Shown here piece by piece: positions 47,771 through 59,304 of a stretch of DNA of 64,000 nucleotides. A model generated the notes under the pieces. It saw only the letters and a program-made list of their open reading frames with translations. It searched no databases and was not told the DNA's origin. A program made the position numbers and the translations under genes. The first letter of the stretch is position 1. Each line of letters starts with the position of its first letter. Where the stretch lies: assembly GCF_003255815.1 (NCBI RefSeq), contig NC_037673.1:10867006-10931005 (forward strand), written 5' to 3'. The stretch comes from Theropithecus gelada (lineage: Eukaryota; Chordata; Mammalia; Primates; Cercopithecidae).

Positions 47771-50299
47771 ACTAGCAGACATGGCATCTCCTTCCCATGG
47801 GCATTCCTTTTAATTAAGCTTCTTCTTATGAGCGTATTAGCTGCTTGCATGTTGTTTTTTGAAATGCCAGTTCATATCTTTTGTTATTTTATTTCCCAGT
47901 TGGGTCATGCATGGGAATGAACACATAAGTAAGCTACTAAAAGTTGCAGAGCTGTAGAGATGCTAAAGAATTGAGAAGTTATCAGAACTAGTATTGATGC
48001 CCACAATAATTATTTTTCCTTTTTCTTGTCTTTTTTGTGACCCTTAGTCTGTTGACACCTATATTTTTCTTTTCATAGTATCTTTTAATTTATTTGTTTC
48101 CTACAATGAATCCCATATTTAAAAATCCAGGGGGCACTTGTCTTTGCTGTTTCCCACAACATGATTCCCCCGTCTTCTGTCTTGGTGAGAGCAAGCTTTA
48201 ACAATTATAAACCCAATGTGTAAGAAGGCTTTGAAAACATGTAGCCACTGGACATGTTCGTTGTTGACAATGGACATTAGTATTCACACACTGTTTCCAT
48301 GGCAAACTCTTGTCTCTGTTGCTAGTGTAAGGATACAAAGCTCTAGCCACTCACTTTACTAAATATATCCATTTTACTGTGTTTGTAGGTTGAGAGTGTA
48401 AGCACTGATATAGCTGAAAACAAGATGAATTCCTTCATGGAGTGAGATCCTATTGATCTATCTAGTAATTTCTACCTCTTCCTCCAAACCACCTTACTCT
48501 GTGAAGACTGGTTTCCTTATCCTAACTTGCAATAATGGGAACCCAAGATCCAGCGAGATCCCAATTGGGCTCTACTGTCATGACTGATTCATAATTTCTA
48601 GCTAAAAATCCAATCATAACCTGACTGTTCTCACCCCTTCTGTTTCTCTCAACTGGCTATTTATTCCAATCTATCATGTCATTGCTCTCAGATTAATGTT
48701 CCTACCCTACAGGAGGGATTCATGGCACTGCCCTACTCAACAACCATCTGTTTGTCCCATCCTCCACAGATTTAGCAACCAATGACATAACAGACAGCAT
48801 CTAAAAGGCCAAGTTTGTAGGATCTGCTGATTTGTTTTTCATATAAGTTTGTTACCGAAACTCTTAATAAGAGTAAGAGTAATAACATTAAAATATAACC
48901 TCTCCTCTGGGAGCTGAGCTAATGAGGTCCAGGTACATAATCTTGTGATTGAATGTTATAAACAGATGGGAGTTTATAAACTCCTGCAAAGATGCACGAG
49001 TATTACATCCCTTATTTCACCTCAACAACTTCCAGTGCACTCAGGTTCTCAGCAGGGACTATACAAGAAGAGAGTGAGGTTTAGACATTCTGTGTTTTAC
49101 CCTCAAGGGAAATCCTGGTGCTTTTGTTTCTAGGTGTCTAGATAGGAAAACTGATATTCAATGATAAAATTCAAGGCATTTGGTTTTTAGTTTCTTACTA
49201 TGTATCTACAACATGGTGATACCTAACACTGTCTATCGTCAGGACACCTATTGTTCTGAAACAGAAGAAAAGGACAAAAAACAGCTAAAAAAGTATTGGC
49301 CTACACTAGAATCTAAGGCACTGCTTATTTGTGATTCTAGAATTTTTTAATATAGAAAAATTAATTGAAATATACGTATAAAATATATGCATTGCAAGTT
49401 ATTAAGAGAAGCTTTTACCTATCACTTCCTGGAGACTAAAAAAATATTTAGGGGAAGTGAAATTTTGAGGAACATTATTTTTTTGGTCTTGTTCACAGAT
49501 AAGTATATCTACAAAATACTCTTACTAAACTACATGGATCAAATTACATGGAAATTTATATCATCCATCTAAATTCTGAATAATACATTGCAAAAACAAC
49601 CTTTGTCATTTTGATATTAAGTTGTTCTGTATGGCAATAATTAGATAGCAATGCCATTTATTTCCTTAGGTGAATTATGATTTGTGATAAAATCATATCG
49701 TCCGGTAAAAAGTATCCTCAATTCCATTGCAAGAAAACATGCATCAATTAATTTAAATACTATAGCAAGTTGTTTATACCAGAGAAATGTATATAAGATG
49801 ATACTTGTTGGCCCCTGGTAGCTACTGATATTCTGGCAGTGGTGATGGTGAAGGCAAATAAATAGAAAAGGAAGAGTTGAAGAAGACACAAAGTTGGCTT
49901 AGGATTCAAGCTGGTTTTATATTGTTTAGGATAGAAATGGGATCTCTCAATGCCCATTTCTTTTCCTGCAATAGCGTTCAGGTATTCTTTATAGATGTGT
50001 TAACGTACTGTCACCCATGACGACTCACACATTAAGCAAGTCTTACTATGAAATCAAAGATGGATGAGCATCATTGAATACCAATAAGTCTGCTACTGAC
50101 CTAAGTCTTTTTCTCAGTAGGTTAAAAGGAGAACACAACAATGGTTACTAGTTGAGGAATAGTCTTGAAGTCCGGGAACGCAGCTCAGTGTGGGGAAAAT
50201 TGGAATATAGCTTCCACCAAATTAATCCAAGAGGGATTTATTGAACTCCTATGATATACTGGGTTGAACATCATGGAAACAACCATGACTATGAAACTT
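47771..50299. other. Intronic sequence, mostly unique
   Basis: AT-rich, about 2.5 kb, holding local duplication copy B (49105-49245) and a weak L2-like patch near 48680. No gene seen. Confidence 0.5.
49105..49245 (+). repeat. Local diverged direct repeat, copy B
   Basis: Aligns with 44816-44960, 4.3 kb away, with one 4-bp gap. Weaker similarity (GACTATACAAGAAG versus GACTATGCAGTTGAAG) extends about 70 bp further left of both copies. Confidence 0.75.
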
Positions 50300-50305
50300 C
50301 CTCAA

Positions 50306-50357
<52 letters not shown>

Positions 50358-50464
50358 AGACGGAGTCTCGCGCTGTGTTACCCAGGCTGGAGTGCAGTGG
50401 CGCGATCTCGGCTCACTGCAAGCTCCGCCTCCCAGGTTCACGCCATTCTCCTGCCTCAACTCTT
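50300..50464 (-). mobile_element. Very young 5'-truncated AluY with T48 tail and 11-bp TSD
   Basis: CCTCAACTCTT at 50300-50310 is repeated exactly at 50454-50464. Between them is an uninterrupted run of 48 T (50309-50356), then about 100 bp of the Alu 3' end in reverse orientation, almost undiverged, stopping at CCATTCTCCTG. The break shares CCTCA between Alu and target, a microhomology typical of 5'-truncated insertions. Confidence 0.93.
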
Positions 50465-51114
50465 AAGGAGCTTATAGGTTATGTTGGTGACAGAGAGACA
50501 GAGGTGATACAATTTGAATGGAAAATCTGTCATATGAGCCCTGGTGGGAGGAGTATGATTAACAATGCCTTGTAATGGAAGATGATGATAGCAAAATGAG
50601 GCAAATGGTGGTTACGGAAGTCTGGGAAATTTGAGATGTAAGACATCAGTAGAGCCTAGCAGAATTTTACTCTTCAAAAAGTATATATATATAATTGGAA
50701 ATTTATGGTATATAAATATTTTTGTTACACTTAATTAGTCTCAAGGCACTCACAACATTGAATCATTTTCAGTTGGCAAAGAATGTAATGATGATTACCA
50801 ATTTAGTGTACAAGGAAGACATATACAATACATTCTTCACCTTATACTGAAATTTAACTCTTAGAAAGACACATGTCCTACTGATCTTTATGATACTGTG
50901 GAACTACAATAGCTTATAGCTAGAAAACTCTTATTTAAAATTATCCCACTGAGATGACAGTGCATATATTTTACAACTGTTTCTTAATTATGAAGATGGT
51001 ATGTTCAGCATGAGCAGATAATTTTTCATAGCTTGACTACATTTTCTCAATCTCAGTTGCCTACATTCTCTTGGATGGACACATTTCAAGGCAAATCACA
51101 TGGGCATTTATTCT
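50465..51114. other. Intronic sequence, no recognised feature
   Basis: AT-rich unique-looking DNA. Confidence 0.55.
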
Positions 51115-51132
51115 TAAAGACAGAGCAGAGCA

Positions 51133-51305
51133 ATTAGTTGGGCATGGTGGGAGGTGCCCTCTAGTCTCAGCTACTGGGGAGGGTGAGGCAGGAGAATAGC
51201 TTGAACTTGGGAGGCAGAGGTTGCAGTGAACCGAGATGGCACCACTGCATTCCAGCCCAGGCGACAGAGCGAGACTCCATCTCAAAAAAAAAAAAAAAAA
51301 AAACA
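51133..51305 (+). mobile_element. 5'-truncated Alu (right arm)
   Basis: Forward right arm from TTAGTTGGGCATGGTGGGAG to an A19 tail. Similar flanks AAAGACAGAGCAGAGCA (51116-51132) and AAAGATAAGGCAGAGCA after the tail are a diverged duplication. Confidence 0.9.
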
Positions 51306-51390
51306 AAAGATAAGGCAGAGCACTGTACTATATTCCTAAAACAAGGTTATCATATAAAATATGAACCATGCCTTTAAAGATACATATTTA

Positions 51391-51475
51391 TCTTGAACTC
51401 CTGACCTCAGATGATCCACCCGCCTTGGCCTCCCAAAGTGCTGGGATTACAGGCATGAGCCACCATGCCCAGACT
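51391..51475 (-). mobile_element. Alu fragment (5' 85 bp only)
   Basis: Reverse orientation: TTGAACTCCTGACCTCAGAT to CACCATGCCCAGAC. The 5' end of the Alu is intact and the rest, including the A-tail, is missing. Confidence 0.92.
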
Positions 51476-51600
51476 AAATATATATATATATAAAAAAATA
51501 TATAATATAATAATAAATATATATAATATATATATTATAATATATATATTTATGATATATAAAATATATATATTTATGTGTGTATATATATATTTATCTA
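51476..51600. repeat. (TA)n-rich microsatellite
   Basis: About 125 bp of nearly pure TA with AATA and TTTA interruptions, directly beside the Alu fragment. Confidence 0.95.
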
Positions 51601-52094
51601 TACCTAACCCTGACATTCTATAATGTCTCCATTTTTAGTTATCTTCACAAAGGAGATAGGAGATATATTTGTTATAAGAGATGTGGTTTTAAAAAATCAT
51701 ATTCTGACCTCCACTTCTAAAAGTTAGTAAATCTGAGGGCTGAGGACCTATTGACACCTCAATCGTGTTATTAAAGGCTTAAATTACTCTCAGAATAGAT
51801 AACCCTGGATATTATATAATATTTTAAAAATATGTAACTGGTTTGGAGAAAGCAGATATTTATATTCCAAAATGATGCTGTATAAACATGGAAGAACTTT
51901 TGGTTTGGTACTTATTACATTAAGCTTTTAATATTTCCTTCTCATCCTAACATGGGGATAACAATGACACACTTTTTATTTGCTGCAAATAATAAACTAA
52001 GGGCTCTGCTCATTGAAGAAATAACTCACGGTAATGACCTTCACTGAGGGATTGCTGAGGCTAGGGCACTAATTCTGTAACTAGCAATAAAAGT
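51601..52094. other. Intronic sequence, no recognised feature
   Basis: AT-rich unique-looking DNA. Confidence 0.55.
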
Positions 52095-52099
52095 AGGGT

Positions 52100-52450
52100 T
52101 GATATGGTTTGCTCTGTGTCCCCACCCAAATCTCATCTCAAATTGTAATCCCCATGTGTTGAGGGAGGGACCTGGTAAGAGGTGATTGGATCATGGGGGG
52201 CGGTTTCCCTATGCTGTTCTTGTGATAGTGAGTGAATTCTCTTGAGATGTGATGGTTTTAAAGTGGGGCACTTCCCCCTATCACTCTCTCTCTCTCCTCC
52301 ACCATGCTTCCTCTTGGCCTTCTGCTATGAGTGTAAGTTTCCTGAGGACTACCCAGCCATGTGGAACTGTGAGTTAACTAAATCTCTTACCTTTATCAAT
52401 TACCCAGTCTCAGGAAGTTCTTTATAGCAGTGTGAAAACAGACTAATACA
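52100..52450 (+). mobile_element. Solo THE1/MST-class LTR with perfect 5-bp TSD
   Basis: Starts TGATATGGTTTGCTCTGTGT and ends GACTAATACA, flanked by AGGGT at 52095-52099 and 52451-52455. Little diverged from the THE1/MSTA pattern; no internal region. Confidence 0.93.
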
Positions 52451-52455
52451 AGGGT

Positions 52456-53693
52456 CATGTGGCCTTAAATGTAATACGTTATTTTGGAAGCAGAATCCTA
52501 GATTAATAATTAAAGCATTTAAAGAAAGAAAGGTAACAGCAATTGAGTGAGAACTCGCTTTTAAGTTTCATACACTGAAAGCACAAGCAAGGCTTATGTG
52601 CCTCACATATTGCAGAATCTCAGCATCACAGTCCCTGCAAGTAGATGGGCTCCTCTGTTCATGTCCCTGACCTCCAAGGCAGGATGTAGGGTGAAGAAGG
52701 ACCTCACCTATCCTGCTGGGGACAGGGCCTGTAACACTGATCCCTTTTCCATATTTGCCCTAGGACTTAGCTGAGCAACACTCTCTAGCTCCTGCTACCT
52801 TGTAGAAAACAGTGAAAATGTGACCTGGCTCTTTAGAGAACCAAACTGAAATACATCACTCCTAATGATGCCAACTGGCAACTCCTATAAAGAATTCCCA
52901 TGTAGCAGGGATGCCGGCTCCCATCTGAGTTGATGTCTCTGACCTTTGCAGAGTTCAGACAGGGCTGAGCACTCCCGGTTGCCTGAGGATGTGGAGCTGA
53001 CAGAGTCTACTAGTATGTGATCCCAGAGGTTCTGGGGAAGAACCAAGGGTGTGCACTTGAGGTCTGGGATGTGTTTGGGCAGGTCAGGCAGGCTGGGCAG
53101 AGGCTGATTGGTGGGGCAGGAAAAGCTCCTAGGAGGGAACTGATGTGAATGTAAACCAGCCAGCGGGTACCATGTGCAGGGTGCAGTGGCGGGGAGGGTG
53201 GACCCAAGGACTGGAGTGGGAGCCATTATTTGACTCGCAACAGAGAGGCACATCTCAATTCCCAGGAAAGAGGCTAAGGTGGTAAAAGCTCTTTCTATAA
53301 TGCCTGGGGCATAAGAAGTGTTCTTCAGGGATTCTAGTACAAATCGTAATGCAAAGGGCAGTGAGCCATTTTTTCTCTCTGGTTTACCTACTACCTCATA
53401 GCTATAGTCTCCTGGGGGCTCAGGGCAGACACCTGTGGGGCCACTTTGCCCGGGGAGCAGCAGGTGAGATGGTGACAACCAGCAGAGCAGCACAGGCCAC
53501 GTCCCGGGGAGCCACCGTGACCAGCCCGGAGAACTGTAAGCTCTAAAAGCACTGTGGAAGCTTCTGCCAAGCCCAGTGGATAGAACAGATACACAAAGAA
53601 GTCGGAGATAGTAGTGCTTCCAGTGTGGGACTGCGTCTGGTAGAGCAGGATGGCAGGGGGAGCTGTGTGAGGGCCGAAAATCCAGGAGCCCTC
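52456..53693. other. Intronic sequence, no recognised feature
   Basis: Unique-looking, more GC-rich after 52.9 kb. Long minus-strand frames here are extensions of frames kept open by the adjacent GT minisatellite and show no domain. Confidence 0.5.
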
Positions 53694-54299
53694 GTGTGTG
53701 TGTGTGTGTGTCTGTGTGGTGTGTGATGTACGTGTGGTGTGTGTGTGTGCGTGTGGTGTGTGTGTGTGGTATGTGTGTGGTATGTATGTGGGGGTATGTG
53801 GTGTGTGTGTGGTGTGTGTGGTGTATGTGTGGTGTGTGGGTGTGTGTGGTGTCTGTGATGTGTATGTGGCGTGTGTGTAGGCGTATATGTGTGGCATGTG
53901 TGGGGGGTTGTGTGTGGTGTGTGTGGGGGTGTGTGTGTGCTGTGTGGGTGTGTGTGTGGTGTGTTGGTATGTGTGGGGTGTGTGTGGGTGTGTAGGTGTG
54001 TGTGAGTGGTGTGTGGGTGAGGTGTGTGTGGGTGTGGTGTGTGGTGTGTGTGTGTGGGGTATGTGTGTGGGTGTGTATGTGTGTAGTGTGTGTGTGGTCT
54101 GTGTGGTGTGTGTGTGGGGGGGTATGTGTGTGGGTGTGTATGTGTGTATTGTTGTGTATGGTCTGTGTGTTGTATGTGTGGGGGGGTATGTGTGTGGGTG
54201 TGTATGTGTATGTGTGTAGTGTGTGGTATGTGTGTGTGGTGTGTATGTGTGTAGTGTGTGTGGTATGTGTGTGTGATGTGTATGTGTGTAGTGTGTGCA
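53694..54299. repeat. GT-rich minisatellite, about 600 bp
   Basis: Nearly pure GT with GGT, GTAT and G-run interruptions. Higher-order structure is visible: a unit of about 65 bp (GGGTATGTGTGTGGGTGTGT start) repeats near 54058, 54121 and 54187, then a shorter unit of about 37 bp repeats from 54210 to 54295. A degenerate TG/CA tail continues to about 54440. It keeps several frames open on both strands, giving His-Thr-rich minus and Val-Cys-rich plus translations that are not genes. Confidence 0.96.
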
Positions 54300-54440
54300 T
54301 GCACATACCTGGGCATGTATGTTCATGCCTGCATGTGCTGGTCTGTGTGGGTGTGCCTACATTGCACAGGCATGTTTGCATGCACCCACCTTGGTGTGCA
54401 CATCTAAGAGTGTGCACACCTGTGTATACATATCTTTGTG

Positions 54441-55556
54441 TGCAAGTAAAGTTAGTGACTTAGTTTTTGGAGGAGAGGGATGGATGTGAGACCGTTGGTT
54501 TTAAGTAAATTTACCTCAACTTCAACCTCTCTCTTCCCCCATCCATGTCTAGGTAGCTTTTCCACCGCCCACAGTGGCTTCAAAACTCTTAATTGCAGGT
54601 GACTGCCCTCAACTTCCCACCTGCAACTCTTACTACTGGCCATGTCCCCGAAGGATTGGGTAATGCTATCTTTGTATAAAAGAGATACAGCAAAAGAAAC
54701 TGGGGACAGCCAATGGGGAGAAGCAATGCCAAGGGTAGCTGTGGGCTGTTGTCCTTGCAAATTTCATGACTGACAGACTTTCTGTGGCCTAATGATTTTT
54801 TAAAAGGTAATTTGCATATATATAGCTGTTTCCATAGCAACTCAGATTGTGTTTCATTACATTGCAGCCCTAATGGCAGCTTTAGCAAAGCTACCTAGAG
54901 ATGGTGAGGGAGCCCCCTGGAGGTAAAGGGAATTTTAGTAAGATCCTGGTATTTGGAGGTTGATCAGCAAATTTTAGAGATTCCTTTCCATTCACTAAGC
55001 ATGTGGCTTATCTAATCAGACTTAGTGTTTGCTTTTGGGAGAGTTGCCCTTCTGAGATCACGTGATCTTTCTTTTCAATCCCATTTTCATTAGATTCAAA
55101 TTATAAATACCTAGCCATGCTCAATGTGAAGTTTATACATGACAATAAAATTTCACATCTGTGTTTACACACTTCGATAACTAAGTTAATAGCAAGGGCA
55201 GTTTTGCAGAAAATTATTAAATTGATAGACTGCTTGAAAATTCTAAATGATCCATGTTCATCTCATAACCACAACTGTGTGTTAAATACAAATTTCTATC
55301 TCCTGTTAATTTAACAAAGCCTTAGGAAGTCTCCCGAAAAAGGCATGGAAAGTAAGGCATATTAACATGCCCCTCCACCCATACATGTCCTTAATAAAGG
55401 ATGCATGTGATTGGGTGTGCGTAAGTGATTACACATATCAGAAAATACCCCAAGATTAAAAGTAGAGAGGATGGCATCACCACTCTCCAGCTAGCTGGGA
55501 AAGATACCCAGCAGCTAAGGTCCCACTGCCAAAGAGCAAATCAATTTAGTTTTGTT
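54441..55556. other. Intronic sequence, no recognised feature
   Basis: Unique-looking DNA. Confidence 0.55.
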
Positions 55557-55851
55557 TTCTTTTTTTGAGACCAAGTTTTGCTCTTGTTGCCCAGGCTAGA
55601 GTGCAGTGGTACGATCTCAGCTCAATGCAACCTCTGCCTCCTGGGTTCAAGTGATTTTCCTGCCTCAGTCTCCCGAGTAGCTGGGATTACAGGTGCCTGC
55701 CACTATGCCTGGCTAATTTTTTGTATTTTTAGTACAGACAGGGTTTCACCATGTTGGCCAGGCTGGTCTCGAACTCCTGACCTCAAATGATCCAATTGCC
55801 TCGGCCTCCCAAAGTGCTGGGATTACAGGCATGAGCCACCGCACCTGGCCT
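55557..55851 (-). mobile_element. AluS, full length
   Basis: Reverse-orientation Alu from GAGACCAAGTTTTGCTCTTG to CCGCACCTGGCC; flanks share AGTTTTGT. Confidence 0.94.
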
Positions 55852-55867
55852 AGATCCAGTTTTGTGT

Positions 55868-55930
55868 ACTCTCTCTCTTTCTTGCTCGCTCATGCTGTCT
55901 CTCTCTCTTTCTCTTTCTCTCAAACTCTTT
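55868..55930. repeat. (TC)n-rich pyrimidine tract
   Basis: About 60 bp of CT repeats with interruptions; a homopyrimidine-homopurine tract. Confidence 0.9.
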
Positions 55931-57109
55931 TCTTTCATTACCATGAGCATCCATAGAACCAATATAAAATTAAACATCTGCTTCAAAACTGCAAACTCAC
56001 TTAAAAGGCAAAGACAGAAACAAAACAAAAACTGCTAAAGTTAATGTCCAACATTTCTTTTTGTTAATAAAAGTGTTTCTTAATGCTGTGAAATCAGTAT
56101 TTAGCAGCCTTAGATATCCATGCATATTACTGCCTCTCACTAACGATGGAGGGGAAGAATTTTAAAGAATAAAGGATGGAGGACAGTTCTTTCTAATCTA
56201 AAAAGAATCACTTGACATAAAATGTGAGAAATGGAAGGAGCCTTTTTTCTACTGATACCTGCGAATGCAAATGTGGTTCACTGTTAAGTATATCTGGAAA
56301 CCAGATAAGAGCGCATGTTCATGTTTGCTTTTAATTAACTGCACAGATAAGCCTCAGAAAATATATTTGTGAACAGAGCAGGTGTGCCACTTGAAAACAG
56401 AATTGCACTTATGAATTAAAATCCATTTTCTCTAAAAAAAAAATACAACATGCATGAAAGCCAAATAATATGTAGGGCAAGTGGCTCTTTTAACTAATAT
56501 GTATCATAATTTTAAGTGCTAACTGTGCTTGCTATAGACTGCTGTACTTGAAGTACTGAATACTTTTATGCTCAAGGTTCCATGGTTTTTAAATTGCTTG
56601 AAATTATGTCCTAACTTTTAAGTTGGCTGACTGTCATTTGCACAGTAGAATAATCCTTGTTCACTATTGTGAATTAATAGTCTGTGGAATTGTTTTTTCT
56701 CATCAGTGAGGACACAGCTGACTCCGGGTGTGCCCCTAGCAATTTTTGTGTGAAGTGAATCAAGTTATGTAGAAACATATCAAGTATGTTCCTCATTATT
56801 CCTTCCACCTAAAGGCCCTTAACTTCTAGAAGAATCATAGATTAAAAGGCAAATATGGATGGAAGAAGAAGACCAGACTGTTTGAAGCCGACAGCACTAG
56901 GACTCAATGCAAGAAGAGTCGCAAGCGGATATGCAGAAGGAAGCTGCTTTGTGCAGGAGTGCTTGTGCCTGAGTCTGAGCAGGCGTGCAAGAACAAACAT
57001 GCCCACCCCTGCATGCACACGAATGACTCAATTCTCAATCCGTTCTTACTAAAGGAGCATGCATGGGAGAGTTTGCCCTGCAACCTTCGTGGCTCATGTT
57101 TTATTCTCC
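55931..57109. other. Intronic sequence, no recognised feature
   Basis: AT-rich unique-looking DNA. Confidence 0.55.
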
Positions 57110-57410
57110 TGCTCCCATTGCCGCAAGCCAAACCCATATACATCTTTAAAACCCATTTCAAATGTTGCTTTCTTTATAAAGCCTTCCTTGATCTCTTCAA
57201 CTGAAGTTTCTCTTTCCTCCCTTAAGCTCCTCCGGCCCACTCTCCATGCTTATTTTGTAGAACAGTTCTCCATCTCCCTCTCCCTAACTCGATGGACTGC
57301 TCCTAGAGAACAGAGCTCGCATCTGCATCATTTTCACAGGCTCTCGTCTACCTTGACTGAGCAACCTTGTAGTGTTGCTCAGATATCTATTGTGAACAGG
57401 TGAAGAAAGA
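57110..57410 (+). mobile_element. L2 LINE, 3' part
   Basis: AACCCATTTCAAATGTTGCT, AAAGCCTTCCTTGATCTC and GAGAACAGAGCTCGCATCTG follow the L2 3' order. Confidence 0.75.
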
Positions 57411-58285
57411 AGGAAAACAAGAAGGTCACCTTCTAAGCCGTCCCATTTCCTGACTTCCCCGGGATTGCAGGTCTCATGATAAAGGCTCCTATTTTAGGAA
57501 ACCACTTCACAGAGATTCTTCTTCTGGGCATTCCCTGGGGAGGGCACACAGTTGATGTACACAGCTGCCGTGACGGCAAAGACAACATCCGTCATTAAGG
57601 AAGAGTGAGTCGCTAAGTGAAAAGAGTTTTGCATGTGCAAAACTGAAGCTTCTCCTCCACTAGGCTGAGTTTCATCCTCGAAGGGACAACCAGAAAGGAG
57701 GTTTATTTCAAAGGTGTCTTCAGGAATGGCAAACCAAAACATCTGTTGGAAAGGAAACCAGGTGTTGGGCAAGGGATGTAGACATTCTGTGATTTGGTGC
57801 TCTTCTCCAGGATCCAGTGGGGATTGCTACGTTGTGTTCGTTAACACTAGTTAATGTAATTTTTGTGATAATTGTAGAGCAAATAGAGCAAACTCTCAAA
57901 TATAATTAGGGAAAAGTGTTTCTAATTAACTTGTAACTCGTGAGTTGCAAAGTAAAGCCACAAATCAGTTATGCATTGTCAGACCTAACAAGTGGAAATG
58001 AGCTGTACATTTCAATCTTGGCAAATACAAAACAAGACGCAAAGACCCAGAAAAACTTTCCTTTAAGCCCTTATACAATTTTGGCATGCTCTGAAATGTA
58101 ATTAGAGATAAGCACAGATACATCTCACGTCACCAGCCCTAATGATCCTGGAGGTGAAAACTGAAGGCAACTTCAGACGGGGTTCAACAACATCCAACAT
58201 TTTACCGCTGCAGTACGTGAAATGGAGCATGCTCACGAAACACCTGCTGATCGGTGTACAGAAGGTTCTGATGGCACTTCAAAAT
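57411..58285. other. Intronic sequence, no recognised feature
   Basis: Unique-looking DNA. A 92-codon minus-strand frame at 57494-57772 has no recognised domain. Confidence 0.5.
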
Positions 58286-58338
58286 ACAGTAATATTAATT
58301 ACAATATTACTGTAATTAATACATTACAGTACTGTAAT
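58286..58338. repeat. Nested palindrome cluster
   Basis: Perfect inverted arms ACAGTAATATT (58286-58296) and AATATTACTGT (58303-58313) enclose a 6-base loop. A 16-bp perfect palindrome ATTACAGTACTGTAAT follows at 58323-58338. TACTGTAAT at 58308-58316 also pairs with ATTACAGTA at 58323-58331, so alternative hairpins compete. Confidence 0.97.
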
Positions 58339-59304
58339 CTCTTCAAAGGTTTCGTAGGGAAGTAAAGGACTATAATATTTGCAAGCTCCACCCCAGTTAA
58401 CACTGCCATCGGCAACAGTTGCTTACTGCTGGCTGTAAGTCAGGGGGCGGTACAGGCAATTTCTTCTATATCCGGTAGAAGCGATTCCACTTATTTTCTC
58501 TCTCACTTGAGGAAGCACACTGTAATATCAGGTAACCTCATTCTAATTTGAAATGCATTCATTCTAATTTGAGAAAAGTGATAAATGGGCCATATATTTT
58601 CATTGGATAATGTAGTTACTATTAGCATCAAATTATTTTGGCATCTCTCAAAACACATCCGTGTCTCCTAATCCTCCACCCCTCTGCTGTCCGCTGTAAT
58701 TGTTGGTCTTGTGAAAGTAGAAAGTGGTGTTTCTCAAACATGCATGATCCTAAGAACCACAAAAGGGTACTGCTAAATGTGTGGATTCCCAGGCTATTAT
58801 CATGGAAATTTAGGATCCAGAAATATGTATTGTTTTATCAAGTGGCCCCAAAGAAACTCTTACGATTGGATAAACTGGAAAATCACTGCTGTAAAGCAGA
58901 CTGGCTTTGGAAATCAAGGACTGCAAAAGTACCATAGACGAGCTGTGACTTTCAGCATGCCCCTTGCATCCAACCTCACAGGACCTCAGGAGCATTCAAG
59001 GCAATGATAGACAGGAAGGTACTAGCACTATGACTGGTAAGTGCGGGTGTTCAGAAATGTTCGTTTCTCTCTTCTTGGTCTACAAGAAATAAATGCAGAG
59101 AATACCTGGATTCTCAGGTTAGGCACATTGGACAACAATAAGAATGTAAAACACAGGAAATAATGTGACATATTGGCTCTAGGGGCATCTGCAATGTCCT
59201 ACTCTGTGACACAGGTAATAAAAAAGGGATATAAGCTTGACTTACCCAGATATAAATGTTAGCAGTCTAACCTTAACATAGCACAAGTAACTACAGCTCC
59301 CTTA
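58339..59304. other. Intronic sequence, no recognised feature
   Basis: Unique-looking DNA. A small direct repeat CATTCTAATTTGA occurs twice near 58540-58572. Confidence 0.55.

Noticed and set aside
53694..54299. CRISPR-like or satellite array interpretation
   Set aside because: The units vary in length, have no constant repeat with unique spacers, and the host is a primate.
52885..54417. Open frames of 257-510 codons on the minus strand and up to 155 codons on the plus strand
   Set aside because: They are kept open by the GT minisatellite. The translations are His-Thr or Val-Cys low-complexity with no domain, and the non-repeat extension has no recognisable protein or splice context.
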